64,000 nt of DNA from Microvirga alba (GCF_015694465.1 NZ_JADQDO010000002.1:310001-374000); one strand, 5' to 3'. Positions 20,405 to 29,328 are shown, numbered from the stretch's first letter. Translations and numbers: made by a program. Notes: generated by a model not told the origin, from the sequence alone.

Positions 20405-21985
20405 TCAGCTCTTCGGCTTGATTTCGTAAGCCAGCGTTTCCTGGTCGACGCGTGCGGGGATCGTAAGCGCTCCCTTTTTCGCCGCCCAGACCGTCTGGAG
20501 CTGAACCATCGGGATCAGCGCGCGGTCGTTCATGGAGATCTCGGTCGCCTTCTCGAACAGGGCGCGACGCTTGGTGTCATCCATGGTGCGGCTGCCTTCC
20601 TGAAGCAGCTTGTCCACTTCCGGATTGGAATAGCCCTGCTTGTTGAACGCGCCGAGACCCGTGCTCGGATCCGCCGTGTGCACGAGCGAGCCGTAGGTGT
20701 AGCTCGCCTCACCCGTCAGCGTGCCCCAGCCGCTCATCCACATCGGGAATTCACCCTTCTGCTGCGCCGGGAAGAACACGGTGCCGTTGAGCGCGTTTGC
20801 GTTGACCTTCAGGCCTGCGCGCGCCCACATCTGGGAGAGAGCCTCGCACATCGCGCCATCGCCCGGCAGACGGTTGTTGGTGCAGAAGAAGTCGATCTCG
20901 AAGCCGTTCGGATAACCCGCGTCGGCCAGGAGCTTCTTGGACTTGGCGACATCGTAAGCGCGCTCCGGCAGGTTCTTGCTGCCGCCGAAGAAGTGCGTCG
21001 GCATCAGCTGGTTGGCCGGACGGCCCAGGCCCTCGAGCACGACGCGGACGAGCGTCTTGCGGTCGATGGCAAGATCCATCGCTTCGCGGACCCGCGGGTC
21101 GCGCAACGGGTTAGCGGTGATTTCCTTGCCGTCGACCTTCACAGGCTTCGGCAGGGTTTCCTTCTGGTTCGGGTAGAGATCGAAGAAGTACACCGAGTCG
21201 GCGACGAAGGTGTCGACCGACTTGTCCTTCTGCATCGATGCGTAGTCGGTGGCGGGCACGTAGTTGACGAGATCGACCTGACCGGATTTCAGCGCGGCCA
21301 TGCGAGCCGGATCGTTCGGGATTTCCTTACGGATCACCTTCGCCCAAGGCTGCTTCTCGCCCCAGTAGCCGTCGAAGCGCTCGACGACGAAGTCACCCTT
21401 CGGCTCCCACGAGACGAACTTGTACGGACCGGTGCCGATGGCGGCCTTGCCCGAATTGAACTGCTCGTTGCGGGCATCCATGCCGACGGACTTCGACACG
21501 ACGAAAAGACGAATGAAGTCGTTCGGCAGGGTCGGCGCGGCCACCTTCGTGATCACGTGCAGGGTGTATTTGTCGACGACCTTCGTCTCTTTCACCTGCT
21601 TGGTGTAGATCGTCATGCTCATCGGCCCGGTCACCACGGGGATGCGGTCGATGGAGAATTTCACGTCCTCGGCGGTCAACTCGGAACCGTCGTGGAATTT
21701 CACGCCTTCGCGGATCTTGAATTCCCAGGTCGTGTCATCGACCGGCTTCCAAGAGGTCGCGAGACCCGGCTTCATGTTCAGGTTCTCATCCGCCATCACG
21801 AGCGTGTCGAAGACGTGGCGGAGGGTCTCAGCCTGGCTGCCGAGGGTCGACCAATGCGGGTCGATCGAGTCCGGACCGGCGCGGACGCCCATGGTCAGTG
21901 TCTGCGCCGACACCGCGCCGCCAAGCGCCGTGCCGAGGAGCAGAGCCGCCGCCAGCGCCCCGCCAAGCTTGAAATTAAGTTTCAT
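20405..21985 (-). CDS. Peptide-type ABC transporter solute-binding protein (family 5)
   Basis: A 526-residue SBP_bac_5 protein. The signal peptide (residues 1-27: charged start, ALAAALLLGTALGGAV, cleavage after SAQ or near it) directs it to the periplasm. The mature start TLTMGVRAGPDSIDPHW and the segments TWEFKIREGVKFHDGSELTAEDVKFS (split here by ordinary family variation) and LDQ-like repeats near the end are typical of dipeptide/oligopeptide and glutathione-type binders. No cysteine lipobox is seen. It is the first gene of the minus operon, and AGGGG lies upstream of its ATG. The divergent GntR gene and an 18-base palindrome lie within 100 bases. Confidence 0.94.
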   Translation of the reverse strand: MKLNFKLGGALAAALLLGTALGGAVSAQTLTMGVRAGPDSIDPHWSTLGSQAETLRHVFDTLVMADENLNMKPGLATSWKPVDDTTWEFKIREGVKFHDGSELTAEDVKFSIDRIPVVTGPMSMTIYTKQVKETKVVDKYTLHVITKVAAPTLPNDFIRLFVVSKSVGMDARNEQFNSGKAAIGTGPYKFVSWEPKGDFVVERFDGYWGEKQPWAKVIRKEIPNDPARMAALKSGQVDLVNYVPATDYASMQKDKSVDTFVADSVYFFDLYPNQKETLPKPVKVDGKEITANPLRDPRVREAMDLAIDRKTLVRVVLEGLGRPANQLMPTHFFGGSKNLPERAYDVAKSKKLLADAGYPNGFEIDFFCTNNRLPGDGAMCEALSQMWARAGLKVNANALNGTVFFPAQQKGEFPMWMSGWGTLTGEASYTYGSLVHTADPSTGLGAFNKQGYSNPEVDKLLQEGSRTMDDTKRRALFEKATEISMNDRALIPMVQLQTVWAAKKGALTIPARVDQETLAYEIKPKS

Positions 21986-22002
21986 GAGATATCCCCTCTT
22001 GC

Positions 22003-22046
22003 TAAGAACCGATCTTTTCGTCCAAGGTGTTCTTATCGATTAGAAC
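22003..22046. promoter_or_regulatory. Candidate operator in the divergent transporter/GntR promoter
   Basis: An 18-base near-palindrome at 22029-22046 reads GTTCTTATCGATTAGAAC; 16 of its 18 positions are self-complementary. A further half-site TAAGAAC, the complement of its left arm, is at 22003-22009. It sits 44 bases before the binding-protein start and 36 bases before the GntR-type start, where one regulator could control both transcripts. Confidence 0.65.
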
Positions 22047-22081
22047 GGTAGGTCAGTAAATTCATTAAAGTCAACTCCATC

Positions 22082-23158
22082 GTGCCCAAAACGCCATCAC
22101 CCACTGACGATTCTCACGGCATCTGTTATAATGAAACAGAACAGACGCCCGAACAGCGCATTCTGAACAGCCTCGCCGGCGCGCTCGATCGCACGCTGCC
22201 GGTGCCACTGGGCATTCAATTGCGCGGGCTGATCGAATTCGGGATCGCGTTGGGTGAATTGCCGAGTGGGCAGCGGCTCCCCTCCGTGCGCGAACTCGCC
22301 GAACACGCGGGCATCGCCAACATGACCGTCGCCACGGTCTATCGGGAACTGCGCGAGGCCGGTCTGATCGAAGCCAAGCCGGGCGCCGGCACCTATGTGG
22401 GCGATGGGAATACCGGAGACGGTCTGCGCTCGACCGCCATGCGCAAGATCCAGCGTCGCATCGAGATGCTGTTCAACGAGGCCGAGGAATTGGGACTCGC
22501 TCCCTCGGTCGTCTCCTCGCTGGTCAATGCGCGGGCCGCGCGCGGCCGCACGCAGACACGGCCGCTTCGCCTCGTCATGGTCGGCAATTTCATCGACACG
22601 ACGCAGCAATACGCCGACCGGATTCAGGAGTATCTCGGGTCAGGCGACACCATCGCCGTGACGACCGTCGACGCGTTGCAGGCGGGTGAGGCCTTTCCGC
22701 AGCCCTGCGATGTCTGCGTGACCCTCGCCCATCGCCGCGGCGAGGTCGAGCACCTGATTCCCGGGGGGATTCCCGTTTTGGGCCTGAGCTTCATTCCGGC
22801 CGAGGAAACACGCGCGCGACTGGCGCTGATCGATCCGATGGCGCGCGTCGGCATCGTGTCGGTCTTCCCTGAATTCATGGCGTTGATGAAACCCGGCGTG
22901 CTGCGTTTTGCGCCGCATGTGTCCGATGTCGATGTCCGCCTTCTGACCGCTCCCGATCTTGAGGCGTTTCTCGCCCAGGTCGATGTCGCCATCTACGCCA
23001 GCGGCGCGGAGACGAAGGTCAAACAGCTCCTGCCGCCAGACCGGCAGGCGATGGAATTCCGCTACGTGCCGGATCCGCATGCGATCCGCGCCACGTTGCT
23101 GCCCGTGATCGAGCGGTTGCGCTCGTCAAATGTCAGACAAGAGGAAAAGTCTTTATGA
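22082..23158 (+). CDS. GntR-type transcriptional regulator with atypical C-terminal domain
   Basis: A 358-residue protein. Residues about 40-105 form a GntR winged helix-turn-helix (LRGLIEFGIALGELPSGQRL, PSVRELAEHAGIANMTVATV). The C-terminal part is neither FCD, UTRA nor aminotransferase-like. It reads as an alpha/beta domain (RPLRLVMVGNF, CDVCVTLAHRR, IPVLGLSF, ARVGIVSVFPEF, VDVAIYASGAE) similar in layout to periplasmic-binding/LacI sensor folds. The start is GTG 22082; no ATG exists in frame before the HTH, and GTG 22202 would leave little before it. It is the first gene of the plus operon and overlaps the creatininase ATG (ATGA). It probably controls both divergent operons. Confidence 0.83.
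   Translation: MPKTPSPTDDSHGICYNETEQTPEQRILNSLAGALDRTLPVPLGIQLRGLIEFGIALGELPSGQRLPSVRELAEHAGIANMTVATVYRELREAGLIEAKPGAGTYVGDGNTGDGLRSTAMRKIQRRIEMLFNEAEELGLAPSVVSSLVNARAARGRTQTRPLRLVMVGNFIDTTQQYADRIQEYLGSGDTIAVTTVDALQAGEAFPQPCDVCVTLAHRRGEVEHLIPGGIPVLGLSFIPAEETRARLALIDPMARVGIVSVFPEFMALMKPGVLRFAPHVSDVDVRLLTAPDLEAFLAQVDVAIYASGAETKVKQLLPPDRQAMEFRYVPDPHAIRATLLPVIERLRSSNVRQEEKSL
22122..22140. promoter_or_regulatory. Inverted repeat at the start of the GntR gene
   Basis: TCTGTT (22122-22127) and AACAGA (22135-22140) form a perfect 6-bp inverted repeat with a 7-base spacer, about 40 bases inside the annotated GntR reading frame. It could be a second operator for autoregulation, or chance. Confidence 0.4.
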
Positions 23159-23850
23159 AGATCAGCGAGATGAACTGGTTTCAGGTCGAAGAGTACCTGA
23201 AGACGGATGACCGCGCCGTTGTGCCGCTCGGCTGCACCGAGCAGCACGCCTATTTGAGCCTGTCGGTCGACAGCATTCTCGCCGAACGCGTCGCGGTGGA
23301 AGCAGCAGCGCCCGTCGGCGTGCCGGTCTTCCCCGTGCAGGCCTATGGCATCACGCCCTATTTCATGGCCTATCCCGGCACCGTCACCCTGAAGGCGGAA
23401 ACCTATCTGCGCGTCATCACCGACATTCTCGACTCGCTGCGCCGCACCGGCTTTCGTCGCATCCTGTTCGTCAACGGCCATGGCGGCAATTCGCCCGGCC
23501 AGACGGCGGCGATCGAATGGATGGACAAGAATTCCGATTGTCGCGTGCGCTTCCACAACTGGTGGAATGCGCCCCGCACCTTCGAGAAGGTCAAGGAAAT
23601 CGACCCCGTCGCCTCGCACGCCTCGTGGATGGAAAACTTCCCCTGGACGCGCCTGCCCGGCATCGAACAGCCCGACGTCCAGAAGCCCATGGTCGATCTG
23701 GAGCGCATGCGCACCTTCGGACCTGAAGGCGTGCGCGAGATTCTGACCGACGGCAATTTCGGCGGACGCTTCCAGCGCCCTGACGAGGACATGCACGCCA
23801 TCTGGGACGTCGCAATCGCGGAAACCCGCGCGCTGATCGAGACCTGGTAA
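23155..23850 (+). CDS. Creatininase-family amidohydrolase
   Basis: A 231-residue protein of the creatininase fold. Metal ligands are visible in PLGCTEQHAYLSLSVDS (Glu, His and Asp) and the conserved VNGHGGN lies near residue 105. The family includes creatininase, mycofactocin-maturation protein MftE and FAPy deformylase ArfB; members open cyclic or linear amides with divalent metals. The ATG overlaps the GntR stop by four bases, and its stop overlaps the next ATG by one. The substrate is unknown. The company of peptide and imide hydrolases suggests a cyclic amide. It is slightly shorter than most members. Confidence 0.86.
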   Translation: MKISEMNWFQVEEYLKTDDRAVVPLGCTEQHAYLSLSVDSILAERVAVEAAAPVGVPVFPVQAYGITPYFMAYPGTVTLKAETYLRVITDILDSLRRTGFRRILFVNGHGGNSPGQTAAIEWMDKNSDCRVRFHNWWNAPRTFEKVKEIDPVASHASWMENFPWTRLPGIEQPDVQKPMVDLERMRTFGPEGVREILTDGNFGGRFQRPDEDMHAIWDVAIAETRALIETW

Positions 23851-24866
23851 TGAACGAGAACACGATTCTGATCTGGGGTGCCGGCGCCATCGGCGGCACC
23901 CTCGGCGCTTACTTTGCCCGCGCGGGCGAGGACGTGCTTCTCGTCGACATCGTCGAGCCGCATGTGGAGGCCATGAACCGCGATGGGCTTGCCATCGAGG
24001 GGCCGGTCGAGACTTTCACGCAGGCCGTGCGCGCGACGACGCCGGAGGGGGTGAAGGGCCAATTCAAGCGCATCATCCTCGCGGTCAAGGCACATCACAC
24101 CCGCGATGCGGTGCGCGCTTTGAAACCGCATCTTGCCGATGACGGCACCGTGCTCTCCGCGCAGAACGGACTCAACGAGCTCGTGATCGCGGAGGAGATC
24201 GGTGCGGAACGGACGATCGGCTGCTTCGTCAATTTCGGCGCGGATTGGCTGGAGCCGGGGCGCATTCTCTTCGGCAACCGCGCTGCGGTCGCCATCGGCG
24301 CGCTCGATGGCGTGACCACGCCCGAGATCGAGGACTATCATCGCCTGCTGTCGATCTTCGAGCCGAACGCGGTGCTCACCGACAATATCTGGGGCTATCT
24401 CTGGGGCAAGCTCGGTTACGGCGCGATGCTGTTCGCGACCGCTCTGACGCCGGCCTCCATGTCGGAGAACCTCGCTTCCGAGCGTCACTTCCCGGTCTTC
24501 CACGCTCTTGGCCGCGAGGTCATGGCGGTGGCCCAGAAGCGGGGCGTCTCGCCGCTCGGCTTCAACGGCTTCGATCCCGAGGCTTTCAAGCCCGGTGCCG
24601 AAACAGAAGCAGCGCGCAGCTCGGTCGCCGCCATGGCGGAGTTCAACCGCCACACGGCCAAAACCCATTCCGGCATCTGGCGCGATCTGGCGGTGCGCAA
24701 GCGCAAGACCGAGGTCGATGCGCAGATCGCGATTATCGGCACGCTCGCCGCTGAATCCGGAATCGCAACGCCGACCATCGGCAAGCTCGTCGACCTGATC
24801 CACGACATCGAGGACGGGCGGCGTGAGCAATCCTGGGCCACTCTCGATCTGTTGCTGAACACATGA
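23850..24866 (+). CDS. PanE/ApbA-family ketopantoate-reductase-like dehydrogenase
   Basis: A 338-residue oxidoreductase. The N-terminal Rossmann motif is IWGAGAIGG, followed by AVKAHHT and SAQNGLNE, where NADP(H) binds in PanE. The C-terminal helical domain has WGKLGYGA with a lysine where PanE has its catalytic lysine. The family reduces 2-oxo acids such as ketopantoate. Length exceeds E. coli PanE by about 35 residues, and the gene sits in a catabolic operon, so a different oxo- or hydroxy-acid is likelier than pantothenate synthesis. It overlaps the next gene by four bases. Confidence 0.83.
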   Translation: MNENTILIWGAGAIGGTLGAYFARAGEDVLLVDIVEPHVEAMNRDGLAIEGPVETFTQAVRATTPEGVKGQFKRIILAVKAHHTRDAVRALKPHLADDGTVLSAQNGLNELVIAEEIGAERTIGCFVNFGADWLEPGRILFGNRAAVAIGALDGVTTPEIEDYHRLLSIFEPNAVLTDNIWGYLWGKLGYGAMLFATALTPASMSENLASERHFPVFHALGREVMAVAQKRGVSPLGFNGFDPEAFKPGAETEAARSSVAAMAEFNRHTAKTHSGIWRDLAVRKRKTEVDAQIAIIGTLAAESGIATPTIGKLVDLIHDIEDGRREQSWATLDLLLNT

Positions 24867-25618
24867 AACTCGACTTCACCAACCGCCGCGTCGTGGTCAC
24901 CGGCGCGGCCCAGGGCATCGGGCGCACCATCGTCCAGGCTCTCGCCGCCGAGGGCGCGCAGGTCTGGGCGCTCGATCTCGACGAGCAGGGCCTCCGCACC
25001 GCATCCGAGGCGGGCGCGAAAGCCACCCGCACCCTCGACCTCGCCGACCGCGCTGCCGTCTCGCGCGCCATGAACGAGATGGCCGATGCCCTTGGCGGCA
25101 TCGACATTCTGGTCAATTGCGCCGGTGGCGTGCGCGGCCAGGTGGCAAAGCCCATCGAGGACGTCGCGGAGCAGGATTGGCTCGTGCTGTTCGAGGCCAA
25201 TGTGCACGGCGCCTTCTGGTGCTCTCAGGCGGTTGCGCCGCACATGAAGCGGCAGAAATCGGGCCGGATCGTCAACATCTCCTCCGGCGCGGGCCTGCGC
25301 CCCTCTCTCACCGGCATTCAGGCCTACACCGCCTCGAAGCACGCACTTGTCGGCCTGACGAAGCAACTGAGCTTCGAGCTCGGCCCCTTCGGCATCACCG
25401 TGAACAGCGTCGCGCCGGGCTTCGTTCTCTCGAATCCGGCCACGCAACGCCAATGGGAGAGCTATGGACCGGAGGGTCAGGCGCGGCTGGTGGAGAGCAT
25501 CCACACCCGCCGCCTGGGCCACCCGCAGGATATTGCCGAGATGGTGATGTTCTTGGTCTCGGACGCAGCGTCCTGGGTCTCCGGCCAGATCATTTCCGTG
25601 GATGGCGGGCGTTCTTAA
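24863..25618 (+). CDS. Short-chain dehydrogenase/reductase (SDR)
   Basis: A 251-residue classical SDR. Cofactor motif TGAAQGIG is at residues 13-20, NAG-like NCAGGVRG follows, and the catalytic Ser-Tyr-Lys appears as NISSGAG...YTASKHAL. The C-terminus ends VSGQIISVDGGRS, as in most classical SDRs. It is likely NAD(H)-dependent because an aspartate (ALDLDE) ends the second beta strand. The substrate is unknown. It overlaps the PanE-like gene and is followed by a 43-base gap before the deacetylase-fold gene. Confidence 0.9.
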   Translation: MKLDFTNRRVVVTGAAQGIGRTIVQALAAEGAQVWALDLDEQGLRTASEAGAKATRTLDLADRAAVSRAMNEMADALGGIDILVNCAGGVRGQVAKPIEDVAEQDWLVLFEANVHGAFWCSQAVAPHMKRQKSGRIVNISSGAGLRPSLTGIQAYTASKHALVGLTKQLSFELGPFGITVNSVAPGFVLSNPATQRQWESYGPEGQARLVESIHTRRLGHPQDIAEMVMFLVSDAASWVSGQIISVDGGRS

Positions 25619-25661
25619 AAGCGCCCCCTTTTCATCAAGTTTTCATTGTCAGGAAGAAGTT

Positions 25662-26558
25662 ATGAACGACGTAAACGCCCAGCCCTGGACCTGGCCGGAG
25701 GAGACGTGGCGCACCAAGGTCGACCATGTCCGCGCCGGCCGCTCCATGAAGCCCGCGAAATGGAAGAATGGCGCGCGCTGTGCCGTGGCGCTCTCCTTCG
25801 ATTCGGACCATGAGACCAACGAGTTGCGCGACGGCGGCAAATCCATTGGCCGCATGTCGCAGGGCCAGTACGGCAACCGCCAGGGCGTTCCGCGCATTCT
25901 GAATGCGCTCGCCAAGCACAATGCGAAGGCGACTTTCTTCGTCCCCGCCGTCGCGGCACTCCTCTATCCGGACGAGCAGAAGCGCGTCGTCGCCGAGGGC
26001 CATGAGGTCGGCATCCATGGCTGGATCCACGAACTCAACAGCCAGCTGCCTTACGAGGTCGAGCGCGACCTGATGTTCCGCGCCGCCGATACGCTGGAAC
26101 AGGTCACCGGCACGCGTCCCGTCGGCATGCGCACACCCTCCTGGGATTTCAGCCCGGACACGCTTCGCATCGAGCGCGAACTCGGACTGCTTTACGATTC
26201 GTCCCTGATGGCCGATGACGACCCGTATGAGCTGGTGGAAAAGGGCGAGCCGACCGGCATCGTCGAATTGCCGGTGGAATGGATCCGCGACGACGCGGTC
26301 TATTTCAACATGCACCGTTTCAACGGCTTGCGCCCGCACACGCCGCCGACGGCCGTCTTCGACATCTTCTTGCGCGAATTCGAGCGCGCTTATGAAGAAG
26401 GTGGGCTCTTCCTTCTCACCATGCATCCGCACGTGACCGGTTATCGCTCGCGCATCTGGATTCTGGAAAAGCTGCTGGAAGAAATCACCCGGCGCTCGGA
26501 TGTGTGGATCGCCACCCATGCGGAGATCGCGGCTTTCGTGAAAGCGGAATGCCCCTGA
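25662..26558 (+). CDS. Polysaccharide-deacetylase-fold hydrolase (CE4; imidase/PuuE-like)
   Basis: A 298-residue NodB/CE4 homology protein. The metal aspartate region SFDSDHETNEL, the H-x3-H motif GIHGWIHEL, MRTPSWDFS and the late LTMHPHVTGYRS segment are visible. There is no signal peptide, so it acts in the cytoplasm. This pattern, with the late HPH and no export signal, resembles the PuuE allantoinase and cyclic-imide-hydrolase branch more than sugar deacetylases. ATG 25662 is preferred over a start at 25602 because GGAAGAAG lies just before it. I infer hydrolysis of a cyclic imide or amide; an N-acyl substrate is possible. Confidence 0.82.
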   Translation: MNDVNAQPWTWPEETWRTKVDHVRAGRSMKPAKWKNGARCAVALSFDSDHETNELRDGGKSIGRMSQGQYGNRQGVPRILNALAKHNAKATFFVPAVAALLYPDEQKRVVAEGHEVGIHGWIHELNSQLPYEVERDLMFRAADTLEQVTGTRPVGMRTPSWDFSPDTLRIERELGLLYDSSLMADDDPYELVEKGEPTGIVELPVEWIRDDAVYFNMHRFNGLRPHTPPTAVFDIFLREFERAYEEGGLFLLTMHPHVTGYRSRIWILEKLLEEITRRSDVWIATHAEIAAFVKAECP

Positions 26559-27610
26559 TGAGCAAAAGCCTTCGTGCACGGGATGCGGGGCTTGCCTGCG
26601 GCAAGCTGCCGGCGGGCCCCAGGAACAGCATCACCGACGTACCGGGCGTGCGCGTCGGCCATGTCACGCTCAATCGCGATGAACTCCGCACCGGGGTGAC
26701 CGCCATATTGCCCCATGGCGGTAATCTCTATCGCGAAAAACCCGTCGCCGCCGTTCATGTTTTGAACGGGTTCGGCAAGAGCACCGGCCTGGTCCAGGTC
26801 GAGGAACTGGGCGTCATCGAGACGCCGCTTCTCCTCACCAACACCCTCTCGGTCGGCACCTGCGCGACCGCGCTCGTGCGCCACGCCATCGCGCACAACC
26901 CGGACATCGGTCGCGAGACCGCGACCGTGAACCCGGTCGTGTTCGAGTGCAACGACGGCTTTCTCAACGATATTCAAGCTCTCGCGATCACCGAGGACCA
27001 TGCGCAAGCCGCGCTCAAGGCCGCCTCCGCCGATGTCGCCGTGGGCGCGGTCGGCGCAGGCTGCGGCATGAGCACCTTCGGTTTCAAGGGCGGCATCGGC
27101 ACCGCCTCGCGCGTGCTCGATCTCGACGGCAAAATCTTCCATTTCGGAGTGCTGGTTCTGGCCAATTTCGGCCGCCCCGGAGACTTGCGCCTGCCGGACG
27201 GGACAGTCGTGACGCCCGCGATGGCGGAGCCCGCAGCGACCGAGAAGGGCTCGATCATCATCATCGCCGCGACCGACATTCCCTTGAGCGACCGCCAGCT
27301 CCAGCGCGTCATCCGTCGCTCCGGCGTCGGCCTTGCGCGCCTCGGCTCCTTCTGGGGCCACGGCAGCGGCGACATCGCGCTCGGGTTCTCGACCGCCAAC
27401 ATCCTGTTCCACGACGAGAAGGCCGCGTTGGTGGACCAGCGCGTTCTGAACGAGAACCGCATCGATCTTTTGTTCGAGGCCATGGCCGATACCACACAGG
27501 AAGCCGTGCTCGACGCCCTCATTGCCGCCGGTCCCATGACCGGACGTTCGGGCCATCATCGCCCCGGCCTCGCCGACGCCCTCAACCACCTTCGTTCAAC
27601 AAAAGCCTGA
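26558..27610 (+). CDS. P1-family (DmpA/BapA-type) aminopeptidase
   Basis: A 350-residue N-terminal-nucleophile peptidase. N-terminal NSITDVPGVRVGH, GVGAGCG-like GAVGAGCGMSTFGFKGGIG and TASR are family marks. EKGSIIIIAATD contains the Gly-Ser pair where DmpA-type proenzymes cleave themselves to expose the serine nucleophile. Members release N-terminal D-, L- or beta-amino acids. ATG 26558 shares one base with the preceding stop (TGATG), and no signal peptide is present. In this operon it would trim unusual peptides, including beta- or D-residue peptides. Confidence 0.9.
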   Translation: MSKSLRARDAGLACGKLPAGPRNSITDVPGVRVGHVTLNRDELRTGVTAILPHGGNLYREKPVAAVHVLNGFGKSTGLVQVEELGVIETPLLLTNTLSVGTCATALVRHAIAHNPDIGRETATVNPVVFECNDGFLNDIQALAITEDHAQAALKAASADVAVGAVGAGCGMSTFGFKGGIGTASRVLDLDGKIFHFGVLVLANFGRPGDLRLPDGTVVTPAMAEPAATEKGSIIIIAATDIPLSDRQLQRVIRRSGVGLARLGSFWGHGSGDIALGFSTANILFHDEKAALVDQRVLNENRIDLLFEAMADTTQEAVLDALIAAGPMTGRSGHHRPGLADALNHLRSTKA

Positions 27611-27615
27611 GAGCC

Positions 27616-28581
27616 ATGACCAGCACACAAAACGATTTCGTTCTCGCCATCCACGGTGGCGCGGGCACGATTCTGCGCAGCAAGATGACGCCCGAGCGTG
27701 AGGCCGCTTATCACGCAGGTCTGCGCCGCTCGCTTGAAGCCGGTCGCGCGGTGCTCGCCGATGGGGGTGCTGCGCTCGACGCGGTCACCGCCGCCGTGAT
27801 GGCGCTCGAGGACGAGCCCCTGTTCAACGCCGGACGCGGCGCGGTTTATACCTCCGCCGGCAAGCAGGAGATGGACGCGGCAATCATGGACGGGCGCGAC
27901 CGCGCGGCGGGCGCCATCGCGGGCATTTGCGGCCCGCGCAACCCGATCCTCGCGGCACGCGCCGTGATGGAGCATTCCGGCCACGTGTTTCTCATCGGCG
28001 ACAGCGCGCTGAAATTCTGCCGCGAGCGTGGACTGGCCTTCGAGGAAGCGTCGTATTTCTACACCGATGCACGCTGGAACGCCCTGCAGGAAACGCTTGC
28101 GATGCGCAACAGCGGATCTGAGGATCAGGACGAATCCCGCAAGCACGGCACCGTCGGCGCGGTGGCGCGGGACCGCAACGGCCACCTCGCGGCGGCGACC
28201 TCGACCGGCGGAATGACCGCGAAGGCCCCTGGCCGCGTGGGCGACAGCCCGGTCATCGGCGCGGGCACCTGGGCCGACAACGCAACCTGCGCGGTGTCGG
28301 GCACCGGCCATGGCGAGATCTTCATTCGCTATGCGGCAGGCCACGAGATCGCGTCGTTGATGCGCTATGCGGGCAAGTCGCTGGAAGAAGCCTCGCGCGC
28401 CGTGGTGATGGATATGCTCGCACCCGCGGGCGGCTCGGGCGGCATCATCGCCGTCGATCACACGGGCGCGGTGTCGCTGCCCTTCAACTGCTCGGGGATG
28501 TATCGCGGCTATGTGCGTGGCGACAACGTGCTGCGCACCGCGATCTATGACGAGCCGATGGTGGAGTTCCGCGAGGGCTGA
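27616..28581 (+). CDS. iaaA: Isoaspartyl peptidase / L-asparaginase (plant-type Ntn hydrolase)
   Basis: A 321-residue precursor of the IaaA family. The N-terminus LAIHGGAGT, then LFNAGRGAVYT and MDAAIMDG, are family marks. RKHGTVGAVA is the autocleavage site, with the threonine as nucleophile; STGGMTAKAPGRVGDSP follows. The enzyme hydrolyses beta-aspartyl dipeptides and asparagine. The start ATG 27616 is six bases after the previous stop. Its stop is immediately followed by the stop of the convergent permease gene, with no spacer. It is the last gene of the GntR-led operon. Confidence 0.94.
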   Translation: MTSTQNDFVLAIHGGAGTILRSKMTPEREAAYHAGLRRSLEAGRAVLADGGAALDAVTAAVMALEDEPLFNAGRGAVYTSAGKQEMDAAIMDGRDRAAGAIAGICGPRNPILAARAVMEHSGHVFLIGDSALKFCRERGLAFEEASYFYTDARWNALQETLAMRNSGSEDQDESRKHGTVGAVARDRNGHLAAATSTGGMTAKAPGRVGDSPVIGAGTWADNATCAVSGTGHGEIFIRYAAGHEIASLMRYAGKSLEEASRAVVMDMLAPAGGSGGIIAVDHTGAVSLPFNCSGMYRGYVRGDNVLRTAIYDEPMVEFREG

Positions 28582-29328
28582 TTATGACGGCGCTTGGCCG
28601 AGTTTGCGCGCCGCAAACCGCTCCACGCTCATCAGCGCATCGCTGATCAGGACAGCAAGCAGGGCGACCACCAGGCCGCCCTGCAGAATGAAGGCCATGT
28701 TGTTCGATTGCAGCCCGGCGATGATGACCTCGCCGAGCCCCTTCGCCGCCACCGTCGAGCCGATGGTGGCGGTGCCAAGATTGATGACCACCGACAGCCG
28801 GATGCCGGCGAGGATCACCGGCAGGGCGAGCGGCAACTCCACCTCGATCAAGCGGCGGCGCGGGCTCATGCCCATGCCCTTGGCCGCTTCCAAAGTCAGC
28901 GGCGACACTTGCGTAAGACCGCTCAGCGTATTCTCGAAGATCGGCAACAGGCCGTAGAGAAACAGCGCGATCAAAGTCGGCTTTTCCCCAAACCCGACGA
29001 GCGGCACGGCGATGGCCAGAACCGCGATGGGCGGGAAGGTCTGGCCGATATTGACGAGGCTGCGCGACAGGGCCAGGAATTCGAGGCCGGACGGCCGCGT
29101 GACGAAGATGCCGAGCGTCACGGCGATGATGGTGCTCGCCAAGGCCGCGCTGAAGACCGTGCCGAGATGCGCCAGCGTCAGGGAAAACAGGCTGCCCTGA
29201 TTGTAGATCGCCGGCGCGTTATTGATGGTCAACGGCTCGAAGACGAAGGCGAACAGCTGCGGCTTCGTGATGAAGACCAGGAGGAGGACCAGGGCGGCCA
29301 GCCGCCAAAGGACGGGTCCGGCTCTCAT
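28582..29328 (-). CDS. yehW: Osmoprotectant-type ABC permease (YehW-like)
   Basis: A 248-residue permease with about five to six TM segments and the BPD_transp_1 EAA loop LEAAKGMGMSPRRRLIEVELPLALPVILAGIRL. It belongs to the glycine betaine/choline group. It is the last gene of a minus operon ordered binding protein, long permease, ATPase, short permease, as in E. coli yehZYXW. Its start overlaps the ATPase stop by four bases. The substrate is probably a compatible solute, but E. coli Yeh has low affinity, so import of another quaternary amine is possible. Confidence 0.85.
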   Translation of the reverse strand: MRAGPVLWRLAALVLLLVFITKPQLFAFVFEPLTINNAPAIYNQGSLFSLTLAHLGTVFSAALASTIIAVTLGIFVTRPSGLEFLALSRSLVNIGQTFPPIAVLAIAVPLVGFGEKPTLIALFLYGLLPIFENTLSGLTQVSPLTLEAAKGMGMSPRRRLIEVELPLALPVILAGIRLSVVINLGTATIGSTVAAKGLGEVIIAGLQSNNMAFILQGGLVVALLAVLISDALMSVERFAARKLGQAPS

